Shown: in pieces, positions 8,002 through 16,169 of the stretch
Position numbering within the stretch: position 1 is the first letter of the stretch
Layout: the number at the start of each line of letters is the position of its first letter
Made by a program: the position numbers and the translations under genes
NCBI GenBank assembly: GCA_017505635.1
Contig: JAFVOU010000035.1
Location: 1 to 64,000, forward strand
Length of the DNA stretch: 64,000 bases
Source of the DNA: Oscillospiraceae bacterium
GTDB taxonomy: Bacteria > Bacillota > Clostridia > Oscillospirales > Ruminococcaceae
Reading direction: 5' to 3'
The notes under the pieces: model-generated
Told to the model about the DNA's origin: nothing
What the model saw: the letters and a program-made list of their open reading frames with translations, nothing else
Databases searched by the model: none

Positions 8002-9042
8002 ATGGATAAAACTGTTTTTGATTATCTGCCCGATGGAACTGCTGTTGAACAGTACACCCTGAAAAACGGATATTTAAGCTGCGAAATACTGACTTATGGC
8101 GGAATACTGAAAAGCCTTGCTGTACCTGATATAAACGGAAATATGACAGATATCGTTCTTGGCTTTGACAGTATTGAGACATATTCAAAGCAGGATGGAT
8201 ATATAGGGGCACTGATAGGAAGATATGCAAACCGTATAGGTGCCGGCAGATTTGAGCTTAACGGAAAAATATATGAATTATACAACAATGACGGAAACAA
8301 TCACCTTCATGGCGGTGCAGCAGGATTTGACAAACAGATATGGCAGGTTGAAAAAGCAACGGACAATATGCTGGTGCTGACCCTGTTTTCACCTGACGGG
8401 CAGGAAGGTTATCCTGCAAATCTGTCTGTCAGAGTTACATACACTCTTGGAACAGATGCCCTGACTATAGATTATTATGCAAAAAGCGATGCAGACACAA
8501 TTTGTAACCTTACAAATCATGCATATTTTAATCTGTCAGGCCATGACAATGGTACAGCAGAGGATAATTTTATACAGATTAATGCAGATTTTTACACACC
8601 TACCGATAAAGAAAGCATTACAACAGGTGAAATTGCAGCGGTTGACAATACACCTATGGATTTGCGAAAACCGCTTCGTATAGGTGATTATGCAGATAAG
8701 GATTTCCTTCAGCTGAAACTGGCAGGCGGTTATGACCACAACTGGTGTATCAATGGTGAAAACGGGACTTTGCGCTTTGCAGCATCAGCAAAATCGGAGG
8801 ATACAGGTATAGTTATGAAAACCTATACAACGCAGCCGGGCATACAGTTTTACAGCGGAAACTATATTCAGGATTTTCCAAAGGGAAAGGGCGGTGCCGA
8901 ATACAAAAAGCGCAGCGGTTTCTGCTTTGAAACACAGTGCTATCCGGATTCACCTAATCACAGCAATTTCCCGTCAGCAGTACTGAAGGCAGGAGAGGTG
9001 TACAGCCACAGTACAGTATATGAATTCTGTGTGGAAAAATAA
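8002..9042 (+). CDS. galM: Aldose 1-epimerase (galactose mutarotase)
   Basis: 346 residues, normal for GalM. It interconverts alpha and beta anomers of aldoses in the cytoplasm, feeding the Leloir pathway. Family landmarks are IGRYANRIGAGRF near residue 75, NNDGNNHLHGG near 95, NLTNHAYFNL with the catalytic His near 174, GYDHNW near 245 and the catalytic Glu in FETQCYPDSPNH near 312. The start has AGAGG upstream. It is not in a gal operon here; its partners are the split TSUP transporter before it and a MarR gene after it. Confidence 0.95.
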   Translation: MDKTVFDYLPDGTAVEQYTLKNGYLSCEILTYGGILKSLAVPDINGNMTDIVLGFDSIETYSKQDGYIGALIGRYANRIGAGRFELNGKIYELYNNDGNNHLHGGAAGFDKQIWQVEKATDNMLVLTLFSPDGQEGYPANLSVRVTYTLGTDALTIDYYAKSDADTICNLTNHAYFNLSGHDNGTAEDNFIQINADFYTPTDKESITTGEIAAVDNTPMDLRKPLRIGDYADKDFLQLKLAGGYDHNWCINGENGTLRFAASAKSEDTGIVMKTYTTQPGIQFYSGNYIQDFPKGKGGAEYKKRSGFCFETQCYPDSPNHSNFPSAVLKAGEVYSHSTVYEFCVEK

Positions 9043-9095
9043 AACTGCAGTCCGGTTAAAAGGTTTTGACACAGAATATAAGCTTTAAATAATTA

Positions 9096-9116
9096 ATTGT
9101 TAAGTATATAAACAAT
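9096..9116. repeat. Inverted repeat upstream of the marR promoter
   Basis: ATTGTT (9096-9101) and AACAAT (9111-9116) are separated by 9 nt, about 75 bp upstream of the marR -35 box. MarR proteins bind dyads, but this one is AT-only and may be chance. The rest of 9043-9190 holds nothing else I can name. Confidence 0.3.
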
Positions 9117-9190
9117 CAGGATGCTTTTATTATCTTATGAAAATTTTGAAATTTATTTTATTTAATTAACAATATTTACGATTAAGATAC

Positions 9191-9219
9191 TTGATTATTT
9201 TTTGATTTTCGGTTATAAT
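9191..9219 (+). promoter_or_regulatory. Promoter of the marR gene
   Basis: TTGATT (9191-9196), 17 nt, TATAAT (9214-9219), giving a leader of about 38 nt. Confidence 0.75.
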
Positions 9220-9263
9220 ACTCTAATGGAAAGTTATGGTAAGAAAGAAGTATCAGATTTATT

Positions 9264-9746
9264 ATGAAACGTAAAGAAATCCTTAAAAAGCTTTGGGAAT
9301 GTCAGGACGAAGCTTTTGAACTTATGACAGAATATGACAGTCTGCCGCATCATTATGGAGAAGATGTGCTTTATCAGGCAGAAGCTTATGTTGTGCATGA
9401 AATAGGCAATCAGCCAAATATCACCACCACAGAGATAGCAGAAAAACAGAAAAAAACTACAAGTGCATGCAGCCAGATTGTAAAAAAACTCATAGCCAAA
9501 GGTCTTGTTGAACAGACAAGAAACGCAGATAACAAACGTATATATAATCTTACCCTTACAAAGGACGGGGAAAGAGTTTATAAAGACCACGTTGAATTTA
9601 ACGAAGCCTGTCAGGAAATTACATTTAAGCTGTTAAGTGAATTTACAGACGAAGAACTGGCAATTCATGCAAAGGTGCAGGAAGCAATAAACGAAGCATA
9701 CAGAGGCGACGTTGAACGCAGCAAGGCACATTACAGCAAAAAATAA
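9264..9746 (+). CDS. MarR-family transcriptional regulator
   Basis: 160 residues. The winged-helix core is visible as TTTEIAEKQKKTTSACSQIV (recognition helix, about residues 53-72) followed by KKLIAKGLVEQTRNADNKR, the beta-wing with the conserved D..D/N-R turn, flanked by dimerisation helices. Such proteins are usually ligand-responsive repressors of nearby genes and of themselves. The ribosome site is weak (AAGAAAGAAG, far upstream), hinting at low translation. It is monocistronic between a good promoter and terminator. The divergence of neighbouring functions leaves its target open; malY-nhaC downstream is a candidate. Confidence 0.9.
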   Translation: MKRKEILKKLWECQDEAFELMTEYDSLPHHYGEDVLYQAEAYVVHEIGNQPNITTTEIAEKQKKTTSACSQIVKKLIAKGLVEQTRNADNKRIYNLTLTKDGERVYKDHVEFNEACQEITFKLLSEFTDEELAIHAKVQEAINEAYRGDVERSKAHYSKK

Positions 9747-9760
9747 ATAAAACTATTTTA

Positions 9761-9784
9761 AAACCACCTTGAAAAAGGTGGTTT
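9761..9784 (+). terminator. Terminator after marR
   Basis: AAACCACCTT, GAAA loop, AAGGTGGTTT, then a T run. Confidence 0.9.
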
Positions 9785-9902
9785 TTTTACTGTAAAAAAT
9801 ACACTGATAAGATTTTGACGATGTATGACAATTTATTATTTCACATTTTACACATATGTATATAATGTTTTTTGTAAATATGTACAAAATTCCAAAAAAA
9901 TA

Positions 9903-9931
9903 TTGAAATATGTGGAATTATACTATATAAT
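9903..9931 (+). promoter_or_regulatory. Promoter of malY-nhaC
   Basis: TTGAAA (9903-9908), 17 nt, TATAAT (9926-9931), leaving a leader of about 90 nt before malY. The stretch 9785-9902 is AT-rich and holds no gene. Confidence 0.75.
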
Positions 9932-10027
9932 TTAATTACTTTATGGTTTAGTAGCTTAACAATGTTGAAGCTAATTAGTTTATAAGGTTTGATAATATTG
10001 CAAGTTTAACCAAGGAGGAATAATAAA

Positions 10028-11215
10028 ATGGAAATGAACCAGTTTATTGAAAAATACTGCATCAACCGTTTTGGCACAAACAGCCTTAAATGGGATGCAC
10101 TTCAGCAGCGTTTCGGCGACCCTGATCTGATTTCTATGTGGGTAGCTGACATGGAATTCAGAACACCTGAATGTGTTGTTGAAGCACTTAAAAACAGAGT
10201 AGAACATGGTATCTACGGTTATTCCTACATCCCTGATTCTTACTATGAAGCAGTTCAGGAATGGGAAAACAAACACCATGGCTATAAAATTGAAAAAGAA
10301 TGGATGAGAGTTACACCTGGCGTTGTTTCTGCAATCTACTGGAGTGTAAATATGTACACAGAAAGAGACGATGCAATCGTTATCGTTACACCTGTTTACT
10401 ATCCTTTCCACAACGCAGTTAAAGACAGCGGCCGCAAACTTGTTACAGTTGATATGGACTACGACAAAGGTGTATTCACACTCGACTTTGATAAATTTGA
10501 AAAAGCTATCGTTGACAACAACGTAAAAATGTACATCATGTGTTCTCCACACAACCCTGCAGGTCGTGTATGGACAGAAGAAGAACTTGAAAAAATGCTC
10601 GAAATCTGCCACAGACACAATGTTGTTGTATTCTCTGACGAAATCCACCAGGACCTCGTTTTCGGCGAAAGAAAACACATTCCATCTGCAACAGTAGCAG
10701 GCGGCAAATATGCTAAAAATATGATTACAGCATTTGCTTCCTCCAAAACATTCAACCTTGCAACATGTCTCACTTCCACAATCGTTATCGAAGACGAAGA
10801 AATGAGAAAAACATGGGATACATTCACAAACATCTACCACAATGTAGAAGTTAACATCTTTGGTATCACAGCAGTTGAAGCAGCTCTCCGCGGTGGCGAA
10901 GAATGGTACAACGATGTTAAAAAAGTAATGTACTCCAACTACCAGATGGTTGTTGAAGAAATGAAAGAATACCCAGAAGTTTATATTGCTCCAATGGAAG
11001 GTACATACCTTGTTCTTATGGATCTCAGAAACTATGTTGATGTAGAAAAAACAAAAGAATTTGTACAGGGTACATGCCGTCTTGCAGTAGACTACGGCGA
11101 ATGGTTCGGTGCAAACTGGGCAGGCTTTATCCGTCTTAACATGGCTACAGACCCAGCTATCGTTAAACAGGCAATTGAAAATATCAAAGCAAATCTTAAA
11201 GAACTCAGCAAATAA
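10028..11215 (+). CDS. MalY/PatB-type PLP aminotransferase, cystathionine beta-lyase
   Basis: 395 residues, fold type I PLP enzyme of the MalY/PatB subfamily. Members cleave the C-S bond of cystathionine, cysteine or related amino acids to a keto acid, ammonia and a thiol; some also transaminate. SMWVADMEFRTP near residue 38 is a subfamily signature, CSPHNPAGRVW near 173 contacts PLP, SDEIHQDL near 203 holds the cofactor aspartate, and the Schiff-base Lys is in ASSKTFNLA near 238. Translation starts after AAGGAGG (10012-10018). Codon usage is strongly skewed to C-ending codons, suggesting high expression. It precedes an NhaC-type transporter by 95 nt, probably in one transcript. Confidence 0.9.
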   Translation: MEMNQFIEKYCINRFGTNSLKWDALQQRFGDPDLISMWVADMEFRTPECVVEALKNRVEHGIYGYSYIPDSYYEAVQEWENKHHGYKIEKEWMRVTPGVVSAIYWSVNMYTERDDAIVIVTPVYYPFHNAVKDSGRKLVTVDMDYDKGVFTLDFDKFEKAIVDNNVKMYIMCSPHNPAGRVWTEEELEKMLEICHRHNVVVFSDEIHQDLVFGERKHIPSATVAGGKYAKNMITAFASSKTFNLATCLTSTIVIEDEEMRKTWDTFTNIYHNVEVNIFGITAVEAALRGGEEWYNDVKKVMYSNYQMVVEEMKEYPEVYIAPMEGTYLVLMDLRNYVDVEKTKEFVQGTCRLAVDYGEWFGANWAGFIRLNMATDPAIVKQAIENIKANLKELSK

Positions 11216-11310
11216 TTTAAGGCAATCAATTACGAAATAATATATGCAAATATATTATCTATAAACAAAAAAACAATCTAAACTATTAAGAAAGAGAAAG
11301 GTGTATTGTT

Positions 11311-12642
11311 ATGAAAGACAATAAAAAACTTGGCCTCTCTGCATTCCTGCCACTTATCGTATTTTTGGCACTGTATGTAGGTTGCGGTCTTGTATTCACA
11401 ATCATGGGCAAAGAAAGCGCATTCAGCTTCTTCCCAAGACACGTTGCACTTCTTGCTGGTATTGCAGTAGCACTTCTTCTTGCTCCTGGCATGAAAGTTG
11501 CTGAAAAACTTGACGTTCTCACAACAAATATGGGTAACTCCGGCGTTATGATGATCATTCTCATCTACCTTATGGCTGGCGGCTTCCAGGGTGCTGCAGC
11601 AGCTATGGGCGGTAAAGAATCCGTTATCAACATGGCTCTCACATTCATCCCAAGCTCCCTCCTCGTACCAGGCGTATTCCTTATGTGCTGTCTCATTTCC
11701 ACAGCTATCGGTACATCTATGGGTACAATCGCAGCTATGGCTCCAGTAGCTATCGGTGTTGCAATCGGTGCTGGCCTTAACGTTCCTGCAACATGTGCAG
11801 CTGTTATCGGCGGTTCCTACTTCGGTGACAACCTCTCCATGATTTCTGACACAACAATCTCTGCAGCTCAGGGTTGTGGTTCCGAAATGAAAGACAAATT
11901 CCGCACAAACCTCTTCATCGCTCTCCCAGCAGCTATCGTTGCAATGGTTCTCTACGGCATCGTTGGCGGTCAGGGTGCAGGCACAGTTGAAGTTGGTGCA
12001 TACAACCCAATCCTCGTTCTTCCTTACATCATCGTTCTTGTAACAGCTCTTACAGGTATGAACGTTGCAGTTGTTCTCTTCATTGGTCTTCTTTCTTCCG
12101 GCGTTATCGGTCTTGCTATGGGTACAGTTGACTTCTTCAGCTGGATTCAGGGCATCGGCGGCGGTATGAGCGATATGTTCTCCATCTCCATCGTTGCAGC
12201 CCTCATCTCCGGTATCATCGGTCTTATCCGTCACTACGGCGGTATCGAATTCATCGTTAACGCTATCACAACAAAAATCAGCAACCGCCGTGGTGCAGAA
12301 TACGGCATCGGTCTTATGTCCGGTATCCTTTCCGCAGCTATGGTTAACAACACAATCGGTATCATCGTAACTTGCCCAATGGCAAAAGAAATCGGCGGCA
12401 AATACGGCATCGCTCCAAAACGTATGGCTTCCCTCGTTGACATCTTTGCATGTGCATTCCTTGCTCTTATGCCACACGACGGCGGTATGCTCATCGTTAC
12501 AGAACTTGCTGGCTGCAGCCCAATCGAAGTTCTCAAATACAGCTTCTACATCTTCGCTCTTATCATCTCCATGTGCGTAACAATCCAGTTTGGCCTTGGC
12601 AGAACAAAAGAAGAAAAAGAATTTGAAGCAGCAAACAAATAA
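11311..12642 (+). CDS. NhaC-family Na+/H+ antiporter-like permease
   Basis: 443 residues with about 12 predicted membrane helices. The conserved NhaC core GTSMGTIAAMAPVAIGVA (near residue 133) and GGSYFGDNLSMISDTT (near 170) is present, as is a C-terminal half with PHDGGM. The family exchanges Na+ for H+ or for organic acids (the MleN malate/lactate type), so a role in import or export of a substrate or product of the adjacent C-S lyase is possible but unproven. AAAGG precedes the ATG. Isoleucine is almost always ATC and serine often TCC, in contrast to ATA-rich flanking genes, so it is probably highly expressed together with malY. Confidence 0.88.
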   Translation: MKDNKKLGLSAFLPLIVFLALYVGCGLVFTIMGKESAFSFFPRHVALLAGIAVALLLAPGMKVAEKLDVLTTNMGNSGVMMIILIYLMAGGFQGAAAAMGGKESVINMALTFIPSSLLVPGVFLMCCLISTAIGTSMGTIAAMAPVAIGVAIGAGLNVPATCAAVIGGSYFGDNLSMISDTTISAAQGCGSEMKDKFRTNLFIALPAAIVAMVLYGIVGGQGAGTVEVGAYNPILVLPYIIVLVTALTGMNVAVVLFIGLLSSGVIGLAMGTVDFFSWIQGIGGGMSDMFSISIVAALISGIIGLIRHYGGIEFIVNAITTKISNRRGAEYGIGLMSGILSAAMVNNTIGIIVTCPMAKEIGGKYGIAPKRMASLVDIFACAFLALMPHDGGMLIVTELAGCSPIEVLKYSFYIFALIISMCVTIQFGLGRTKEEKEFEAANK

Positions 12643-12669
12643 TATTTGTTTAGATAAAACTATAAAAGA

Positions 12670-12697
12670 AAAGCTGCAATAAATTTATTGCAGCTTT
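12670..12697 (+). terminator. Terminator after the NhaC-type gene
   Basis: A perfect 28-bp dyad built on AAAGCTGCAATAAA and its complement, followed by CTTTAT. It ends the malY-nhaC transcript. Confidence 0.8.
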
Positions 12698-12724
12698 CTT
12701 TATAACAAACAATTGTTGTTTTTT

Positions 12725-12810
12725 TCCTGTGTTCTGTAACACATATCTCCGTTTACGGAACACAGGATTCTATAAGCTTATCTTTTGTATTACAGGTGAG
12801 CTTATAGAAT
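12725..12810. repeat. Tandem long-stem hairpins in a convergent intergenic region
   Basis: Two adjacent dyads: TCCTGTGTTC/GAACACAGGA (12725-12734 with 12758-12767) and ATTCTATAAGCT/AGCTTATAGAAT (12767-12778 with 12799-12810), the latter with 12-bp arms and a 20-nt loop. A small palindrome (AACAATTGTT) precedes them, and ACTTA/TAAGT follows near 12834. They lie between terminators of two convergent genes, so they are not needed for termination. The region could encode a small RNA or be a repeated element. Confidence 0.55.
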
Positions 12811-12870
12811 AACCTCCATTTTTTTCTCGGTTACTTACCACATAAGTAAGATATCTCAAACCTTTAAAGC

Positions 12871-12903
12871 AAAAACAGAGAGCATTGTCTGCTCTCTGTT
12901 TTT
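12871..12903. terminator. Bidirectional terminator downstream of dcyD
   Basis: AAAAACAGAGAGCA and TGCTCTCTGTTTTT form a 14-bp stem with a 5-nt loop; A and T runs flank it on both strands. Confidence 0.85.
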
Positions 12904-12981
12904 GTTTTAATAGAAGTATTATGAATAATATCAAAATACTGTATTGTTTTTAACGTAATAAACTTTCAAATGGTATATCTG

Positions 12982-14016
12982 TTAAAGAGTTGTTGTAGTG
13001 CAGTTGTCTCTCAGCTGCTGCTGCATATCGTCAAGGTGTTCTTTTGTCCACAAAGCCATTGCGCCGCCTGTGTGGATAAACATTGCTGTTTCGTTTTCCT
13101 TGATGTATTCTCCTTCTTTTACAAGGTTTACAAAGCCGCGGAAGGTTTTGCCTGTGTATGTAGGGTCAAGGAAGATGCCCTCGTTTTTAGCCATCATCAT
13201 TATATATTCGCGTGTTGTTGCATCAGGTTTGTTGTATGCTTCACCCGCATATGGCTGGTTTTCAGGGCCGTAAACAATCTTAACATCATCAGCAGTAATT
13301 GTAACGCCAAGATGATGTTCTTCGCTTACTTTATTTGCAAAGTTTATAAATTTTTCAGCTTTTTCACCAGGGGAAACAGGCACGGCAATAATATCGAATG
13401 GCGCATTGAAATATTTTGTACCCAACAGCATACCGGCATATGTTCCCATGGAACCTACTGTACATACAATGTGGTCAAGCTTAATGCCCATTTCTGCTGT
13501 CTGTTCCATAATTTCTTTGATACTCATAATGTAGCCGATAGCGCCAAGGGTATTGGAGCCGCCTTCTGGAATACAGTAAACTTTGTCGCCCTGTGCAGCA
13601 TATTTGTCGCATACCATTTGGATAGTTTTTGGCATATCCTCGCTGTTTTCAACAAAATATATATCTGTGCCCATAAGTGCGTCAAGGGTAAGATTGCCGC
13701 TGAGATAACCATTGTCCTTGCCTTCAAGCACAAGAATAGGCTTGAGACCAAGTTTTATTGCAGCGCCCATTGTTGTTCTGCCGTGGTTTGTCTGTGTTCC
13801 GCCTACGGTGAGAACAGCGGTGCAGCCTGTGTCAAGTGCTTCCTGCAGAAGATATTCCAGTTTTCTTGTTTTGTTGCCGCCAAAAGCAGGGCCTGTCATA
13901 TCATCACGTTTGATATACAAATCGCCTTTTCCAAGAATTTCTGTGATTTTATTAAGTTTTTCGATTGGTGTAGGATAATAGCCCAGATTGACTTTTCTGA
14001 TGTTTTCTATAGACAT
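12982..14016 (-). CDS. dcyD: D-cysteine desulfhydrase / ACC deaminase family PLP enzyme
   Basis: 344 residues, fold type II PLP enzyme. Members convert D-cysteine to pyruvate, sulfide and ammonia, or deaminate 1-aminocyclopropane-1-carboxylate. IKRDDMTGPAFGGNKTRKLE (about residues 35-54) holds the PLP lysine, TVGGTQTNHGR near 90 matches the family substrate loop, and IPEGGSNTLGAIGY and the C-terminal FIHTGGAMAL are phosphate-binding and closing motifs. Start: ATG at 14014-14016 preceded by AGAGG. It is convergent with malY-nhaC, forming a sulfur amino-acid neighbourhood. Whether D-cysteine is the real substrate cannot be told from sequence. Confidence 0.85.
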   Translation of the reverse strand: MSIENIRKVNLGYYPTPIEKLNKITEILGKGDLYIKRDDMTGPAFGGNKTRKLEYLLQEALDTGCTAVLTVGGTQTNHGRTTMGAAIKLGLKPILVLEGKDNGYLSGNLTLDALMGTDIYFVENSEDMPKTIQMVCDKYAAQGDKVYCIPEGGSNTLGAIGYIMSIKEIMEQTAEMGIKLDHIVCTVGSMGTYAGMLLGTKYFNAPFDIIAVPVSPGEKAEKFINFANKVSEEHHLGVTITADDVKIVYGPENQPYAGEAYNKPDATTREYIMMMAKNEGIFLDPTYTGKTFRGFVNLVKEGEYIKENETAMFIHTGGAMALWTKEHLDDMQQQLRDNCTTTTL

Positions 14017-14189
14017 AAGGTACCTCTGTATAATGTTAATTATGTTAATAATTAAGTATATTTATAATTTATTATACGGTGTTGTAAATATATTTACAAT
14101 ATGCAAAGTAACAAAAAACACCAGGCTTTTTTATACAACATTATGCTGGAGATATGAAATAATAAACACGGATTTGTCTGTGCAGATTT

Positions 14190-14471
14190 TTACTTTGTTT
14201 GGGAAGAAAGCCGTTCACGGTCCAGACGTCGATTGCGGAAATACAGAAAAGTATCGATGGAGACCATAATAAAGTTCAAAATATACAGATACAACACTAT
14301 ATCATTGCTGTACAGGATTTTGTGAATAATACCGCAGATATAGCCAAAGAGTATTGCCCACTGAAATGTCAGGCTGCGTCCGGCAGCAGTTCTGCTTTTT
14401 AAAGATTTGTAAATATTGACTGGCCAGGCAAATCCGAACCCCACCAGCATACCTATTTCAAAAATACTCAT
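14190..14471 (-). CDS. SemiSWEET/PQ-loop-like small membrane protein
   Basis: 93 residues with three hydrophobic helices, the size of a bacterial SemiSWEET (a dimerising sugar transporter). The first helix region carries FAWPVNIYKSLKSRTAAGRS, which resembles the PQ-loop segment (proline, then a basic loop with K-S-R and G-x-S). The substrate is unknown. The C-terminus is highly charged (FRNRRLDRERLS). It stands alone, leftward, between dcyD and the initiator tRNA; no clear terminator follows. The intergenic stretches 14017-14189 and 14472-14678 show nothing else I can name. Confidence 0.75.
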   Translation of the reverse strand: MSIFEIGMLVGFGFAWPVNIYKSLKSRTAAGRSLTFQWAILFGYICGIIHKILYSNDIVLYLYILNFIMVSIDTFLYFRNRRLDRERLSSQTK

Positions 14472-14678
14472 AGTTTATATCCTTTTCTGTAAAATAAATG
14501 TTGTGGGAATAATTTATTTATACAAGTTATTATATGCTTATGTAATTGTGCTAGTTAATAAGGCCAACAAGTTTTTGCACAATTTTTGCACAAGTCGTTG
14601 ATAACGGGCCTTTGCAAAAAATCCGTGATTAATAAAATAAAGACGAAATTGGTTGATTGACTTATAAAACGAAAGAAA

Positions 14679-14710
14679 AAAGCCTTAACTACTGGGATAG
14701 TTAAGGCTTT
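14679..14710 (-). terminator. Terminator of the initiator tRNA gene
   Basis: AAAGCCTTAACTA and TAGTTAAGGCTTT form a 13-bp stem with a 6-nt loop; leftward it is followed by a T-rich run. It starts 3 nt past the CCA. Confidence 0.9.
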
Positions 14711-14712
14711 GG

Positions 14713-14789
<77 letters not shown>

Positions 14790-14807
14790 TCATTTGAGTG
14801 TAAAATT

Positions 14808-14836
14808 ATTATATCATCACATAAGTGGTTTGTCAA
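14808..14836 (-). promoter_or_regulatory. Consensus promoter of tRNA-fMet
   Basis: Minus-strand TTGACA (14831-14836), 17 nt, TATAAT (14808-14813): a perfect match to the vegetative sigma consensus, as expected for a strongly expressed stable RNA. Confidence 0.95.
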
Positions 14837-14952
14837 TGATTTTTGAAAAAATATTTGTTAAAAATAAATAATGAAATGTTTACTTATTTTAGCGAAAATG
14901 ACTAAAAATGTTGCATTTTGAAAAATATTATCGCAAATTTATTTTTAAGAAT

Positions 14953-14982
14953 AACAAACCGCCCGTTTAAGAGCGGTTTGTT
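14953..14982 (-). terminator. Terminator of the fucosidase gene
   Basis: AACAAACCGC and GCGGTTTGTT form a 10-bp stem with a 10-nt loop, 43 nt past the fucosidase stop. Confidence 0.75.
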
Positions 14983-15025
14983 AATTTGCATTTATAAGTT
15001 AAATATCGGTTGAAAATGAAACACT

Positions 15026-16048
15026 TTAAGCATTTTCTTCCATTTCTCTTACCTGTTTTAAAATTTTGTAGCTTGGCAAAGGTATTCTGCCAAGACCATC
15101 AAGGCCAACGTTGAGAAGATAGTTCATACCAAGTTTGTTGAGATGAGTTTTGAGGCGGTAGATTTCTTCTGCAGGTTTCCAGTTCTGGTCACGATAGCTG
15201 AAACCCCATGTTCTGTTCATTGTAGCAGCAGTTTCGTAAAGACCGTTTGGTGATGGTTTAAGACCGTCAACACTGTTGTAGTCAATTTCTGCGTTTTCAG
15301 GTACATCAAGCGTTTCAGGCACTTCGTTGTCACCCATGGAAACATAGTCATAGCTGCCGTTGCCGAGGCGGCTGTTGATAAGGCAGTTTGGCTGCAGTTC
15401 TTTTACTGTATCGTAAATTTTCTGGCTTTGTTCCTGTGTAAGGGTCATAGGCATATCAAACCAGGCAACACAGATTTCGCCGTAGTTGCTCATAATTTCT
15501 TTAATCTGCGGAATGATTTTATTTTCAAAGCAGATAGAGAAATCTTTATCGCCTGTAAAATCCCAGCTGTTGTCCCAGGTTGTACCTGCTGTTTCAATGT
15601 GGTTGGAAAGATAGCCGCCGCCATGCTGTTCGTGCCAGTCAAGGTCCTGAGAGTAGTAGAAACCAAGTTTGATGCCGTGTTTTTTACATGCTTCTGCCAG
15701 TTCAGCCACAACGTCTCTGCCAAAAGGCGTTGCATCAACAACATTGTATTTGTCAACTTTGGAGTGATACATCGCAAATCCGTCGTGATGCTTTGTTGTG
15801 ATAACAAGATATTTCATACCGCATTCTTTTGCAAATGAAACTATTTTATCTGCGTCAAAGTATACAGGATTGAATGCAGTTGCAAGTCTTTCGTATTCTG
15901 CATTTGGTATCTGAAATTTGGACTGTATCCATTCGGCATAAACACCGGCATCTTCGCCGTTGTGTTCTCCTGCCAGCAGGGAATATAATCCCCAGTGGAT
16001 AAACATACCGTATTTTGCCTCTTTAAACCATTTTATGTTTTCGTTCAT
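15026..16048 (-). CDS. Alpha-L-fucosidase, glycoside hydrolase family 29
   Basis: 340 residues, the catalytic barrel only. It hydrolyses alpha-linked L-fucose from glycans. Family motifs are EAKYGMFIHWGLYSLLAGEH at the N-terminus, TTKHHDGFAMYHSK near residue 83, GFYYSQDLDWH near 127 and AWFDMPM near 195, where the Asp is the expected nucleophile. There is no signal peptide, so it should act in the cytoplasm on imported oligosaccharides. Bacterial GH29 enzymes often carry an extra C-terminal beta-sandwich; that is absent here. Start has GGGAGG upstream. It is divergent from the FAD module and has no fucose-pathway neighbours. Confidence 0.93.
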   Translation of the reverse strand: MNENIKWFKEAKYGMFIHWGLYSLLAGEHNGEDAGVYAEWIQSKFQIPNAEYERLATAFNPVYFDADKIVSFAKECGMKYLVITTKHHDGFAMYHSKVDKYNVVDATPFGRDVVAELAEACKKHGIKLGFYYSQDLDWHEQHGGGYLSNHIETAGTTWDNSWDFTGDKDFSICFENKIIPQIKEIMSNYGEICVAWFDMPMTLTQEQSQKIYDTVKELQPNCLINSRLGNGSYDYVSMGDNEVPETLDVPENAEIDYNSVDGLKPSPNGLYETAATMNRTWGFSYRDQNWKPAEEIYRLKTHLNKLGMNYLLNVGLDGLGRIPLPSYKILKQVREMEENA

Positions 16049-16093
16049 ATATAAACCTCCCTAAAGTACGATATTGTAAAATCTTTTTTATAA

Positions 16094-16122
16094 AGTATAA
16101 TATATAATACATACAATGTAAA
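16094..16122 (-). promoter_or_regulatory. Promoter of the fucosidase gene
   Basis: Minus-strand TTTACA (16117-16122), 17 nt, TATACT (16094-16099), within the divergent intergenic region shared with the FAD oxidoreductase operon. Confidence 0.65.
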
Positions 16123-16169
16123 CACAATTATTATAAATTAATGAATTTTAAGAAAAAGGAAATAAATAT

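Noticed and set aside
11278..12477. Long minus-strand open frame opposite the NhaC-type gene
   Set aside because: Shadow of a codon-biased membrane protein gene; the translation has a Cys/Asn/Thr composition that no real family shows.
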